Below are positions 27,048 through 36,163 of a stretch of 64,000 nucleotides of DNA, piece by piece. The translations under genes and the position numbers were made by a program. The DNA is from Paludibacteraceae bacterium (lineage in GTDB: Bacteria; Bacteroidota; Bacteroidia; Bacteroidales; Paludibacteraceae). Where the stretch lies: assembly GCA_017479885.1 (NCBI GenBank), contig JAFVBR010000010.1, forward strand, positions 1-64,000. The letters run 5' to 3'. The notes below the pieces were generated by a model that made no database searches, was not told the DNA's origin, and saw only the letters and a list, made by a program, of their open reading frames with translations. Numbering within the stretch: position 1 is the first letter of the stretch; every line of letters starts with the position of its first letter.

Positions 27048-28094
27048 TTATGCATTATGAATTAAATCATGCTGAACCATGATTTTGACAAGTTGCTCAA
27101 ATGAGGTCTTGCGAGGATTCCAACCAAGAACAGTGCGTGCTTTGGTCGGGTCACCGCAGAGTTGGTCAACCTCGGTCGGGCGGAAATACTTCGGGTCAAC
27201 CTCCACAAGCACTCTGCCCTGCTCGTCAACACCTTTCTCATCGACACCCTCTCCTTCCCAATGAAGACTGATTCCCGCCTCACGGAAAGCAAGTGTGCAG
27301 AACTCACGGACAGTGTGCATCTCGCCGGTGGCAATAACGAAGTCATCGGGTTCAGGCTGCTGCAGCATAAGCCACATGCACTCCACATAATCCTTTGCAT
27401 AACCCCAATCGCGCCGTGCACTGAGATTGCCGAGGTAGAGTTTGTCCTGCCTGCCCTGCGCAATAGCAGCAGCGGCGAGAGTTATCTTGCGCGTGACAAA
27501 GGTCTCACCCCGCCGTTCTGACTCGTGATTGAAGAGAATGCCGTTGGCGGCGAACATTCCATAGGCTTCGCGGTAGTTCTTGGTTATCCAAAAACCGTAT
27601 TGCTTTGCCACTCCGTAAGGACTGCGCGGATAGAAAGGAGTGGTTTCACGCTGCGGTACTTCCTGCACTTTGCCGTAGAGTTCGGACGTGGATGCCTGAT
27701 AGATGCGTGTTTTCTTCTCGAGTCCGAGCATACGCACTGCCTCAAGCAAACGCAGTGTTCCGACAGCATCGGTCTCTGCTGTGTACTCAGGCACGTCAAA
27801 CGAGACTTTGACATGGCTTTGGGCTGCAAGATTGTATATCTCGTCAGGCTTTATCTCTTGAATGATACGGATGAGCGAGGATGAGTCGGTCATGTCGCCA
27901 TAGTGCAGATTAATAGCGCGGGAACGCTTCATATCGCGAACCCACTCGTTGAGATAGAGATGTTCTATACGACCTGTATTGAAAGTGGAAGAACGGCGAA
28001 GAATGCCATGTACTTCGTAGCCTTTTTCAAGCAGAAACTCTGCAAGGAAAGAGCCGTCTTGTCCTGTAATGCCGGTTATTAATGCTATCTTCAT
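27048..28094 (-). CDS. gmd: GDP-mannose 4,6-dehydratase
   Basis: 348 aa. The N-terminus [21 protein letters not shown] is the Rossmann NADP-binding start, followed by [11 protein letters not shown] and the catalytic ASTSELYGK and [10 protein letters not shown] (Tyr-x3-Lys). It makes GDP-4-keto-6-deoxymannose, the substrate of Fcl downstream. The two genes form the GDP-fucose pathway. Confidence 0.96.
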   Translation of the reverse strand: MKIALITGITGQDGSFLAEFLLEKGYEVHGILRRSSTFNTGRIEHLYLNEWVRDMKRSRAINLHYGDMTDSSSLIRIIQEIKPDEIYNLAAQSHVKVSFDVPEYTAETDAVGTLRLLEAVRMLGLEKKTRIYQASTSELYGKVQEVPQRETTPFYPRSPYGVAKQYGFWITKNYREAYGMFAANGILFNHESERRGETFVTRKITLAAAAIAQGRQDKLYLGNLSARRDWGYAKDYVECMWLMLQQPEPDDFVIATGEMHTVREFCTLAFREAGISLHWEGEGVDEKGVDEQGRVLVEVDPKYFRPTEVDQLCGDPTKARTVLGWNPRKTSFEQLVKIMVQHDLIHNA

Positions 28095-28109
28095 AACTAT
28101 TCTTATATA

Positions 28110-28188
28110 ATATGAGACGTTCCAATGTGAGGAGAGGTTCCAATGTGAAAAGACGTTCCATGTGAGGAGATGTTATAATGCAACGTCT
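28110..28188. repeat. Degenerate GACGTTCCAATGTGAGGAG repeat in spacer
   Basis: Three to four imperfect copies of AGACGTTCCAATGTGAGGAG lie between gmd and the thioesterase gene. No gene is seen. Confidence 0.5.
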
Positions 28189-29031
28189 CTACAATACCTT
28201 TGCTATTCTTGCCTGACATGATACCTCACCCTCGGCTGTACGTATTTCATAATCAATCTCCTCAGTACGGGCTTTGTAGAAGATATCCACCTGCTCGCCC
28301 CTGCGGATTTCTTTCGCATATTTGATGTCAATGCGCAAACTGTGGCTACTTTCCGAGATGCCCTCCACAGTTGCAGAGAGTCCCTTTTTCAGTTCCACAG
28401 GTTCACAGGCATTGAGCATGAACTCGAGATACTTGCATGAGTTGCAGTGACCGTTGTAGTCAATGTCGGAATACTGCACGGTGTGCTTCCAGAGACCTAT
28501 CGGTTGGCTCGGAGATTGTTCAATAACGCGGCAATCACCCGCTAACGACCCGCTAATCACCCGCTCCTCTTGGCTAAAGGTTATGAATCTGGGAGCGCGT
28601 GCGATACTGACGGTTTCGCCGGTTGCTATGTCATGAAATGCAGGTTGTTCGAAGATACTCTGAACAGTGCGGTCGTTGACATTGATTATCGCCCATACAG
28701 ACTTTACCTTACCAACGAGCGTTCCGTTGACATAAAGTCTGTAGTTACGCACGGAGAGCATGTGAATGTTCTGTTCCACCCATGTCTCTATAGTCAGCAC
28801 TTCGTCAACGGTAGGCAGATAACTGATTTCCACGGAGAGGTTTGTGAGCACCCATGTGCAATCCTGCTTGATGAGGTAGCGCATACCGAAACCTCCGCGG
28901 TCAGCCACTATGCCCGCCGAGTTGAGAAGGTAGTTCTCCAAAGTGTAGAGACGGAGACGGTAGTTCTGATCCAGATCCTGATACTGGATAGTATAATCCA
29001 ATTTGTTTACTTGAGCCATTTGTCCAACCAA
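28189..29031 (-). CDS. Acyl-ACP thioesterase
   Basis: 280 aa. It is a double-hotdog protein of the FatA/FatB-like acyl-ACP thioesterase family: the first repeat (about 10-135) has YTLENYLLNSAG, and the second (about 170-278) has VQYSDIDYNGHCNSCKYLEFML with the catalytic-type N and H. It releases fatty acids from acyl carrier protein. Its start overlaps the S9 peptidase end by 25 bp; an in-frame start 12 nt later also overlaps. Confidence 0.85.
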   Translation of the reverse strand: MVGQMAQVNKLDYTIQYQDLDQNYRLRLYTLENYLLNSAGIVADRGGFGMRYLIKQDCTWVLTNLSVEISYLPTVDEVLTIETWVEQNIHMLSVRNYRLYVNGTLVGKVKSVWAIINVNDRTVQSIFEQPAFHDIATGETVSIARAPRFITFSQEERVISGSLAGDCRVIEQSPSQPIGLWKHTVQYSDIDYNGHCNSCKYLEFMLNACEPVELKKGLSATVEGISESSHSLRIDIKYAKEIRRGEQVDIFYKARTEEIDYEIRTAEGEVSCQARIAKVL

Positions 29032-31133
29032 TTGATAAATTCACGTTGCCATAGTATTCCGTTCTGCGGTTTGAGTACCCAATGGTTCTCATCGGGGAAG
29101 ATGAGCAGTTCGGCAGGTACGCCTCGCATCTTGGCAGCATCGAAGGCCGCCATGCCCTGATTGGCGAGGATGCGGTAGTCCTTCTCGCCGTGAATGCAGA
29201 GAATAGGTGTATCCCATTTGTCAACAAAGAGATGCGGAGAGTTTTGGAAAGTACGCTGTGCCGTTTTGTTGTCTTTCTCCCAATAGGCTCCGCCCATATC
29301 CCAGTTGGCGAACCATTTCTCCTCTGTTTCAAGATATTGCATCTCCATATTGAAGATACCGTCGTGAGCAATGAATGCCTTGAACCGTTTGTTGTGGTGC
29401 CCTGCAAGCCAATATACACTGAAGCCTCCGAAAGAAGCACCTACGCACCCGAGATGGTCGCGGTCAACATACGGTTCAGTGCAGAACTCATCGATTGCGG
29501 TCAAATAATCGCGCATGCACTGACCTCCGTAGTCGCCTGAAATCTGCTCATTCCACTCGAGTCCGAAGCCCGGAAGACCACGACGGTTGGGGGCTACAAT
29601 TATATATCCGTGAGCCGCCATGCGCATGAAGTTCCAACGATACGACCAGAACTGCGAGACGGGCGACTGCGGTCCGCCTTCGCAATATAGCAAAGTGGGA
29701 TACTTCTTCTGCGGGTCGAACTGAGGCGGATAGATAATCCACGTGAGCATGCGCTTGCCGTCGGTGGTTGTCTGCCAACGCTGCTGAACAGTACCCATGT
29801 CAACCTGGTCGTAGATATGCTTGTTCTCATGAGTGAGTTGGCGGAGGATACCCTTTTTCTCCAACTCCGATTCAGAGCGGTATATATCCAACTTGGCATC
29901 TGCCAACACTATGTCGTTGAGGTCAAACATATAGAGTTCGTTCGCCTCACGCATGGAGTGGCGCAAAGTGTATATTTTTGTGCCGAAAACTCCCGCGACA
30001 GAGTAGTCGTACTGACCGTCAGTGAGTTCACAGACTTTGCCGCTGAGGTCTGCGAGATACAGATGCTCAAGAGCATGCCAACAACCGGCAAACACCAGTC
30101 GGGAGTTGTCAATCCACTCATACTCGTCAACATTGCTTTTGAAACTCTCTGTAATAAAGCGTTTCTCACCTGTTGCGAGATCAAGGATGAAAAGCCTGTT
30201 CCAATCAGACTCATATCCGTCTCTTTCCATTGACTGCCATGCGAGCATAGTGCCGTCAGGCGAGAACTGCGGATTGGTATCATAGCCCATCATTCCTTCT
30301 GTGAGATTCTGTGTCTCGCCGGTTTCTATATTATAAAGGTATATGTCGGAATTGGTGCTGACAGCATAGTCGAGACCGGTTTTCTTGCGACAAGTATAGG
30401 CAATGGTCTTGCAATCAGGCGAGAAACATAGTTGTTCGATACCGCCGAAAGGTTTCATAGGACATTCATAGGGTTCTCCTGCAAGGATATCACGTATATT
30501 GGTGATTTGCTGCCCGTTGAAGTCGGCAATGAAGGGATGAGGAGCCGTTTCGGTCCACTCGTCCCAATGCTTGTACATGAGGTCGGTAACCACCCTGCCC
30601 GATGCCTTAGGCAAATCGGGATACTTGTCGGCAGTCTGTTCAACGGTTTTCACCTGCGCAATGAAAAGCAACTGCCTGCCGTCAGGAGAAAAACGAAAGC
30701 CCTCGATGTCATCTTTGTAATCGGTTATCTGCACGCGCCTGCCGGTCTTTGTGTCCATCGCCCACACCTGTGAACTGCCGGATTCTGTACTCAAGAAGGC
30801 AAGTCTGCCGTCCTCAAGCCATGCAGGGGAATTCTCTCCGAAAGGAGTCTCCGTCAGTTGCCGCGGTTCTGCGGCATCTGTTTCGAGAAGAAAGAGTTCG
30901 GTATTAGAACGGTTCTCTTCCACACTATAATAACTGACCTGATATGCGACATCACCGGTTACAGCATTGACAGCCACGCCGCCCATTCTTCCCATCGCCC
31001 ACAATGCTTCAGCGGAGAAAAGGCGGTTTTCGATTTTCGGGTATTGTCTGCCTATTACTGTCTGTTTTTCCTGATTCATACAACCGATTGTTGCTACGGC
31101 ACAGAGTGCCAGAATGAAAGTTTTCTGCTTCAT
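29007..31133 (-). CDS. S9-family prolyl-oligopeptidase-type lipoprotein peptidase
   Basis: 708 aa from 31133, chosen because MKQKTFILALCAVATIGC is a lipoprotein signal with C18 and the start lies 26 nt downstream of a consensus promoter. Residues about 30-430 form a TolB-like beta-propeller with repeated SPDGxxLA elements. The last 250 residues are an alpha/beta hydrolase with GASFGGF (nucleophile Ser), HGEKDYRI (Asp) and DENHWV (His). It probably trims dipeptides from peptides, as DPP-type enzymes do, on the cell envelope. Confidence 0.92.
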   Translation of the reverse strand: MKQKTFILALCAVATIGCMNQEKQTVIGRQYPKIENRLFSAEALWAMGRMGGVAVNAVTGDVAYQVSYYSVEENRSNTELFLLETDAAEPRQLTETPFGENSPAWLEDGRLAFLSTESGSSQVWAMDTKTGRRVQITDYKDDIEGFRFSPDGRQLLFIAQVKTVEQTADKYPDLPKASGRVVTDLMYKHWDEWTETAPHPFIADFNGQQITNIRDILAGEPYECPMKPFGGIEQLCFSPDCKTIAYTCRKKTGLDYAVSTNSDIYLYNIETGETQNLTEGMMGYDTNPQFSPDGTMLAWQSMERDGYESDWNRLFILDLATGEKRFITESFKSNVDEYEWIDNSRLVFAGCWHALEHLYLADLSGKVCELTDGQYDYSVAGVFGTKIYTLRHSMREANELYMFDLNDIVLADAKLDIYRSESELEKKGILRQLTHENKHIYDQVDMGTVQQRWQTTTDGKRMLTWIIYPPQFDPQKKYPTLLYCEGGPQSPVSQFWSYRWNFMRMAAHGYIIVAPNRRGLPGFGLEWNEQISGDYGGQCMRDYLTAIDEFCTEPYVDRDHLGCVGASFGGFSVYWLAGHHNKRFKAFIAHDGIFNMEMQYLETEEKWFANWDMGGAYWEKDNKTAQRTFQNSPHLFVDKWDTPILCIHGEKDYRILANQGMAAFDAAKMRGVPAELLIFPDENHWVLKPQNGILWQREFINWLDKWLK

Positions 31134-31158
31134 AAACACACAAGTGGAATTTAGGCTG

Positions 31159-31189
31159 CAAAGGTACAAAATAAATATGGAAAAACAAA
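31159..31189 (-). promoter_or_regulatory. Promoter of the S9 peptidase gene
   Basis: On the minus strand TACCTTTG (31159-31166) is 19 nt from TTTG (31186-31189). Confidence 0.75.
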
Positions 31190-31225
31190 AAATGAAGATA
31201 TTTTGAGGCACACGGCACATTTTAT

Positions 31226-31257
31226 TTTGCACAATTGCAAAAAAGGTTGTACCTTTG
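31226..31257 (+). promoter_or_regulatory. Promoter of tRNA-Pro
   Basis: TTTG (31226-31229) is 20 nt from TACCTTTG (31250-31257), about 75 nt before the tRNA. It diverges from the S9 peptidase promoter. Confidence 0.75.
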
Positions 31258-31336
31258 CAGCCACTTTTGAGAAACCGCGAGGACAACAATGACGAAGCAA
31301 AGCAGAGTCAGTCCGAATCCGAGCGAGTTTCGACGA

Positions 31337-31410
31337 CGGGGCGTGGCGCAGTCCGGTAGCGCATCTGGTTTGGGACCAGGAGGTCGAAGGTTCGAATCCT
31401 TTCACCCCGA
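31337..31410 (+). tRNA. tRNA-Pro (anticodon UGG)
   Basis: The acceptor strands CGGGGCG/CACCCCG pair with one mismatch. The D-arm holds GCGCAGTCCGGTAGCGC, the anticodon loop TTTGGGA gives TGG, and the T-arm GAAGG-TTCGAAT-CCTTT follows. CCA is not encoded. The tRNA's own terminator follows directly. Confidence 0.95.
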
Positions 31411-31411
31411 C

Positions 31412-31445
31412 AAAAATAGAAAAGACGATGTTCTTTTCTATTTTT
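31412..31445 (+). terminator. Terminator of tRNA-Pro
   Basis: A perfect 14-bp stem AAAAATAGAAAAGA/TCTTTTCTATTTTT with loop CGATGT ends in a T run, starting 2 nt after the tRNA. Confidence 0.85.
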
Positions 31446-31513
31446 TTTGTTGTGAAAGTATAATAGAGAAGGTTCTTATCCTCGCAAAGCTCGGAACGAT
31501 CTGCTTCGCTGAA

Positions 31514-31566
31514 CGAATCCTTTCACCCCGACAAAAGGCAGAAACCTCGGTTTATGCTTTTTAATT
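31514..31566 (+). repeat. Duplicate tRNA-Pro 3' end with its own terminator
   Basis: Bases 31514-31536 repeat exactly the 23 nt of the tRNA-Pro T-arm/acceptor end and its first trailing bases (31393-31415), 121 bp downstream. A hairpin GCAGAAAC/GTTTATGC (31538-31557) and TTTTTAATTTTT follow, mirroring the tRNA-terminator order. It could be an attachment-site scar or a tail duplication. Confidence 0.85.
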
Positions 31567-31667
31567 TTTAAGGAGTAGAAGATATTTTCTCCATAACAGA
31601 TTATCAACACATTGCACAAGATACTGCTGAAAAAAATCATATTTTTTTGCAAAAAGACACAACTTTT

Positions 31668-31699
31668 TTTGTGCATATCAAGAAAAAGCATTACCTTTG
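31668..31699 (+). promoter_or_regulatory. Promoter of a probable small RNA
   Basis: TTTG (31668-31671) is 20 nt from TACCTTTG (31692-31699). No gene begins close behind; two terminators do. Confidence 0.7.
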
Positions 31700-31705
31700 C
31701 AGTGC

Positions 31706-31771
31706 AATTCGCAAGCAACACGGCATAGTTTTGGTTAGTGTTAGTTACGGCGAAACCGTAGCATTTTTTTT
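31706..31771 (+). ncRNA. Probable short RNA ending at an intrinsic terminator
   Basis: About 65 nt between a consensus promoter and a 7-bp hairpin GTTACGG/CCGTAGC (31744-31762) followed by eight T. It has no coding capacity worth noting. A free small RNA or an attenuated leader both fit. Confidence 0.5.
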
Positions 31772-31802
31772 CTTCATAAAATAGGAGTATATGCCTGTTG
31801 CT

Positions 31803-31845
31803 GCACCGCAAAATAACAGTGGTTATCTTGCGGTGCTCTTTTTTT
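31803..31845 (+). terminator. Second strong terminator downstream of the small RNA
   Basis: Stem GCACCGCAA/TTGCGGTGC with inner ATAAC/GTTAT is followed by TCTTTTTTT. A small ORF with AGGAG six bases ahead (ATG at 31791, stop ending 31910, 39 aa, starting MPVAAPQNNSGY) runs through the hairpin. That layout recalls a leader peptide at an attenuator, but nothing shows the peptide is made. Confidence 0.65.
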
Positions 31846-31928
31846 GTAATATTAAACTGCGACACCAGACTAAGAAGTATAAAGCAAAGACTCTAATAAT
31901 AGTTGTTTGAACAATATAATAAAAAAAG

Positions 31929-31960
31929 TTTGTACAATATTATATTTTTTTGTATCTTTG
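31929..31960 (+). promoter_or_regulatory. Promoter of the DUF349-ftsE operon
   Basis: TTTG (31929-31932) is 20 nt from TATCTTTG (31953-31960), leaving a leader of about 105 nt. Confidence 0.75.
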
Positions 31961-32015
31961 CCCGAATTTTGGCAATGAACGGGCAGCCAATATAACATTA
32001 GAGACACGTTAAACC

Positions 32016-32087
32016 ATGTCAGACAGTCAACAAATGCCCGGAAACATTAGTATCAACCCTTTATTTAAGGATTATGGACTCACTTGA
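32016..32087 (+). CDS. Possible upstream small ORF overlapping the DUF349 start
   Basis: 23 codons starting MSDSQQMPGNIS and ending GLT, with its stop codon 11 nt inside the DUF349 gene in another frame. The overlap could couple translation of the two. There is no Shine-Dalgarno site, which is normal in this phylum. It may equally be chance. Confidence 0.25.
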   Translation: MSDSQQMPGNISINPLFKDYGLT

Positions 32088-33972
32088 AAACAAGGATTTA
32101 CATGCCCCTGAGACAGTTCAGGCGGAGGAAAATGCAGTTAATGAAACAACTGAAGTACAAGAAGTTTCGCAAGTAGTTGACGAAATTGAAGTTTCAGGAG
32201 TTGAACCCGCAGAAGATATTGCGAATGAAGAACAGGAAGAAACAACTGCTGCAGAAACAGAAGAAGCACCCGAAGATAAGCCTCTGACGAAAGAAGGCAT
32301 AGTCGAGCAATTCAAAGTATTGCTTAGCGGGCAAGTGAGTGAAATAAAGGAACAAGCCGACCTGCTGAAAACCCAGTTCTACAGAATATTCCGTCAGGAG
32401 CAAGAGGCTGCAAGGAAGCAGTGGGAGGAGCTGGGCGAAAAAGCAGAAGACTACAAGCCTGTGATTGACGAGATAGAACAGCAGTTCCGTCATCTGCTGG
32501 AGATATACAGACAACAACGTCAGGAAGAGCGCGAAAAACGCGAGGCAGAGATGCAACAGAACCAACTCCGCAAAGAGAACATCATAGCACAGATGAAACA
32601 GATGGCGGAGTCTGATACTGCCGATGTGACAGAAAACCTGAAGAAGATGCGCGAACTGAGGGGTGAATGGAAATCGATAGGTGCTGTACCTCCTACGGTT
32701 GCCACATTGTTGTGGAAAGAATACAATCTGTATCAGGAGAAATTCTACGACCTTGTGAAAATCAACAACGAGCTACGCGAGTATGATTTCCGTAAGAATC
32801 TGGAGCAGAAGACAGCTATTTGCGAGCAAGCGGAAGCACTGAAAGACAAAGGCGACGTGGTTGAAGCATTCCGCCAACTGCAACAATTGCATGACGAGTG
32901 GGCTAACATAGGTCCTGTTGCACGCGAACTGAGAGAAGACCTCTGGAACAGATTCAAGGAGGCAAGCACATACATCAACAAGCGTCATCAGGAGCACTTT
33001 GAAAAACTGCATGCCGCCGAGGAAGACAACCTCCGCCGCAAGCAAGAGATTATAGAGAAACTGAAAGCTCTGAACATAGAAGATCTCACCTCAAACAAGA
33101 TGTGGGACGATGCCACAGCCGCCGTTAACGAATTGCAGGCAGAATGGCGCACTATAGGATTTGCCCCGAAAAAGATGAATCAACAAATCTACGATGAATA
33201 TCGCAGTTTGTGTGACGGGTTCTTTAAGGCTAAAACATCATTCTACAAAAAGATGCGCGATGAACTGCAGCAAAACCTGCAGAAGAAACGCTCACTGCTT
33301 GCCCAAGCAGAGGCACTAAAGGATTCGGAGGAATGGAAAGAAGCAACAGACAAACTGGTGAAACTTCAGAAGCAATGGAAAGAGATAGGACCTGTTGCGC
33401 GCAAGTATTCGGAAGACATCTGGAAACAATTCTCAGCCGCATGCGACAATTTCTTTGAACGAAAGAAAGCTTCTGTAAAAGACGTGCACCAGCAAGAAAA
33501 AGAGAATCTTGTACAGAAAAAAGCAATCATTAAAGAAATAGAAGAACTGGCAGTAACCACAAAAGAAGAGACCCTGGCCAAACTGCATGAACTTATAAAC
33601 CACTATAACGAGATTGGCTTTGTTCCATTCCGCGACAAGGACAAGTTGTTCAAACAATTCCGCGCAGCAACGGATAAAATTTTCGATCAACTGAACATAG
33701 AGCAGCACAACCGTCGTATAGAAGACTTCAGCAAACGCCTTGAAAACAAAGACGACAATGCACTATTAAACGAGCGCCGCCGTTTAGTTCGCCAATATGA
33801 AGTTCTTGAACAAGAGATAAAGACTGCCGAAAACAATATTCTATTCTTCACCTCAGGCAACAAAAAAGGCAACAAACTGGTTGAAGAAATGCAAAAGAAA
33901 ATAGAGGACCAGAAAAAGCAACTGGCAGAACTTGAAGAAAGAATAAATCTGATTGACAGCAAACTGGAATAG
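32074..33972 (+). CDS. DUF349-repeat coiled-coil protein
   Basis: 632 aa. A very acidic disordered N-terminus (1-75) is followed by about five DUF349 helical repeats, recognisable by W-K/R-x-I/G-P/A-V signatures such as GEWKSIGAVPP, DEWANIGPVARE, AEWRTIGFAPK and KQWKEIGPVARK, and a final coiled coil (about 560-630). No catalytic residues are seen. The family is cytoplasmic with unknown function. AAGG precedes the start by a few bases. It is cotranscribed with ftsE 26 nt downstream. Confidence 0.88.
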   Translation: MDSLENKDLHAPETVQAEENAVNETTEVQEVSQVVDEIEVSGVEPAEDIANEEQEETTAAETEEAPEDKPLTKEGIVEQFKVLLSGQVSEIKEQADLLKTQFYRIFRQEQEAARKQWEELGEKAEDYKPVIDEIEQQFRHLLEIYRQQRQEEREKREAEMQQNQLRKENIIAQMKQMAESDTADVTENLKKMRELRGEWKSIGAVPPTVATLLWKEYNLYQEKFYDLVKINNELREYDFRKNLEQKTAICEQAEALKDKGDVVEAFRQLQQLHDEWANIGPVARELREDLWNRFKEASTYINKRHQEHFEKLHAAEEDNLRRKQEIIEKLKALNIEDLTSNKMWDDATAAVNELQAEWRTIGFAPKKMNQQIYDEYRSLCDGFFKAKTSFYKKMRDELQQNLQKKRSLLAQAEALKDSEEWKEATDKLVKLQKQWKEIGPVARKYSEDIWKQFSAACDNFFERKKASVKDVHQQEKENLVQKKAIIKEIEELAVTTKEETLAKLHELINHYNEIGFVPFRDKDKLFKQFRAATDKIFDQLNIEQHNRRIEDFSKRLENKDDNALLNERRRLVRQYEVLEQEIKTAENNILFFTSGNKKGNKLVEEMQKKIEDQKKQLAELEERINLIDSKLE

Positions 33973-33998
33973 GAATACCTCTAATTGTCAAATAGTCT

Positions 33999-34673
33999 AT
34001 GAATCTGATAGAATATAAAAACGTGGAGGTGCGACAACTGGAGCAAGTTGTTCTTCAGGACGTTAATCTGACGGTGAGGAACGGTGAATTCGTGTATCTG
34101 CTTGGCAAAGTAGGTAGCGGCAAGAGCAGTCTGCTAAAGACAATCTATGCCGAACTGCCCGTAAAAACAGGCGAAGCAACAGTACTCGGCTATGACATTC
34201 CCCACATCAGACGTAATCAAGTTCCTTATCTGCGTCGCAAAATCGGTATAGTGTTTCAAGATTTCCAACTGCTGACTGACCGCAGTGTAGAAGACAACCT
34301 TATCTTCGTTCTCAAGGCAACAGGCTGGAAAGACAAAAAAGTGATGAAGAACCACATAAGCGATATTCTCCGTCAGGTAGGCATGGAAAACAAAGCATAC
34401 AAGATGCCTCACCAGTTGTCAGGCGGAGAACAACAGCGCGTGGTAATAGCACGTGCACTACTCAACTCGCCGGAGATAATACTGGCTGATGAGCCTACCG
34501 GTAATCTTGATCCGGAGACGGGTGCCGGCATAATGGACTTGCTGCACGGGATATGTCAAGCGGGAACAACCGTAATCATGTCAACACACAACATGAACTG
34601 GGTACAGAAATATCCGGGCAGAAGGTTGTTTTTTGAAGACGGTCGCATAACCGAAGCGGAGCAAAAAGAATAA
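33999..34673 (+). CDS. ftsE: Cell-division ABC transporter ATPase FtsE
   Basis: 224 aa. Walker [11 protein letters not shown]-loop IVFQDFQLL, signature LSGGEQQRV, Walker [13 protein letters not shown] and the H-loop STHN are all present. The sequence is closest in style to FtsE, which with the membrane protein FtsX controls peptidoglycan hydrolases at the septum. No ftsX lies beside it; in Bacteroidota the two are often apart. It could also be a LolD-like ATPase. Confidence 0.85.
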   Translation: MNLIEYKNVEVRQLEQVVLQDVNLTVRNGEFVYLLGKVGSGKSSLLKTIYAELPVKTGEATVLGYDIPHIRRNQVPYLRRKIGIVFQDFQLLTDRSVEDNLIFVLKATGWKDKKVMKNHISDILRQVGMENKAYKMPHQLSGGEQQRVVIARALLNSPEIILADEPTGNLDPETGAGIMDLLHGICQAGTTVIMSTHNMNWVQKYPGRRLFFEDGRITEAEQKE

Positions 34674-34687
34674 GCGCACCGCACTAC

Positions 34688-34740
34688 AATAAAAAAGGGT
34701 ACTTCTGATACGTATATTCAGGAGTACCCTTAATTTTATT
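34688..34740. terminator. Bidirectional terminator between ftsE and dnaA
   Basis: AAGGGTACT/AGTACCCTT (34695-34703 with 34723-34731), with CTGA/TCAG inside and AATAAAA/TTTTATT flanks, gives T runs on both strands. It serves the convergent ftsE and dnaA transcripts. Confidence 0.88.
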
Positions 34741-34768
34741 GTGTCTTAAGTCTTACCTACAATGAATA

Positions 34769-36163
34769 TCAACTATGCAGTTCGTTCTCTATCTGCGAAA
34801 CCGAACGACGAAGGAAAGCATCGCCTGCCATGTCGTTGGTGATGGTGTTGATAGCATGAAGGACTGTGGCATGATTTCGGTTACCCAACTGACGCCCAAT
34901 CTCCATAAGAGATTTGTTGGTCATCTGCTTGGCAAGATACATTGCCACCATACGTGCCTGAGCAATCTCACGCTTGCGAGTGGAAGCAACAAGCATTTTT
35001 TCAGGAATATTGAAATGACGGCACACTGCGTCAGTAATATTTTCGATAGTAATATCAGCAGAACTAACTTTCACAAGTCTGCTTACCACCTGTTCTGTAA
35101 GTTCAATATTGATTTCCGTATTAGTGAGAGTGCTGTATGCCAGCAAAGATGCGAGAACTCCCTCAAGATCGCGGACATTGTTTCGTACGTTTTCGGCGAT
35201 ATAGTCCACCACCTCCTCAGGAATAGCAAGTCCATCACGCCATATACGATTTTTGAGGATATCCTTTCTCAGTTGGAAATCCGGACGCAGAATCTCTGCT
35301 GTAAGCCCCCATTTGAAACGGGTTATAAGTCTGTCTTCAAGCCCTTTGAGGTCAACAGGTGCACAATCGGATGTCAGAATCAGTTGTTTGCCGGTCTGAT
35401 GAAGATGATTGAAGATAAAGAAGAAGGTGTTTTGTGTGCCTTTCTTGTCAGCCCAATACTGAATATCATCAACAATCAGTACGTCGATAGTCTGATAGAA
35501 ATTGATAAAGTCATTAACCTTGTTGGAGACCACGGCATCTGTGTATTGCACTTGGAAAGTGTTAGCCGAGACATAAAGCACGCGTTTGTCAGGATAGTTA
35601 TGCTTTATGCTGTTGCCGATTGCGTTAACGAGATGCGTCTTCCCCACTCCGCTGCCTCCATAGACAAACAGAGGATTGAAAATGTTTCTACCAGGGTTGG
35701 ATGCGATGGTAACACCTGCGGTACGTGCCAGACGGTTGCAATCGCCCTCCACGAAAGAGGGAAAAGTGTATTGCGGATTGAGTTGCGACTCCAACTGCGG
35801 CATCTGCATACGGCGTTCTGAAGGCATAACGGGCATATAGCCGTTGTACTGTGCGGGAGTTGCCTCCGACACCCCCTGACTGGGAATCATGGAGCCTGCA
35901 CCTGAATTGCTGTCAATAAGAACACGATATTCAAGACGGATACCTTCGCCAAACACGCGGAGAAGAGTCTTGCGAAGCAAGTCGATGAAGTTCTCCTCTA
36001 TATATTCCACCACATACTGGCTGTTGACCTGCACCACCAGCACTTTATTTTCATAGTGCAGCGGTACAATAGGAGCAAACCATGTGCGATAAGCAGAAGC
36101 AGAAAGATTATCTTTCAGTATCTCGCAACATTTGTCCCAATATGTAATGCAATTGTTTTCCAT
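34769..36163 (-). CDS. dnaA: Chromosomal replication initiator DnaA
   Basis: 464 aa from 36163 (MENNCITYWDKCCEIL), the conserved N-terminus; 36220 is an upstream in-frame start without homology. Domain I is about 1-85, followed by a short linker. Domain III AAA+ has Walker A GGSGVGKTH and Walker B VLIVDDIQYW. Domain IV ends with the DnaA-box-binding helix MEIGRQLGNRNHATVLHAI. It opens the replication origin. Confidence 0.97.
   Translation of the reverse strand: MENNCITYWDKCCEILKDNLSASAYRTWFAPIVPLHYENKVLVVQVNSQYVVEYIEENFIDLLRKTLLRVFGEGIRLEYRVLIDSNSGAGSMIPSQGVSEATPAQYNGYMPVMPSERRMQMPQLESQLNPQYTFPSFVEGDCNRLARTAGVTIASNPGRNIFNPLFVYGGSGVGKTHLVNAIGNSIKHNYPDKRVLYVSANTFQVQYTDAVVSNKVNDFINFYQTIDVLIVDDIQYWADKKGTQNTFFFIFNHLHQTGKQLILTSDCAPVDLKGLEDRLITRFKWGLTAEILRPDFQLRKDILKNRIWRDGLAIPEEVVDYIAENVRNNVRDLEGVLASLLAYSTLTNTEINIELTEQVVSRLVKVSSADITIENITDAVCRHFNIPEKMLVASTRKREIAQARMVAMYLAKQMTNKSLMEIGRQLGNRNHATVLHAINTITNDMAGDAFLRRSVSQIENELHS

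Noticed and set aside
31241..31564. 91-codon open frame across tRNA-Pro
   Set aside because: It reads through the tRNA and its terminator; the tRNA explains the sequence.
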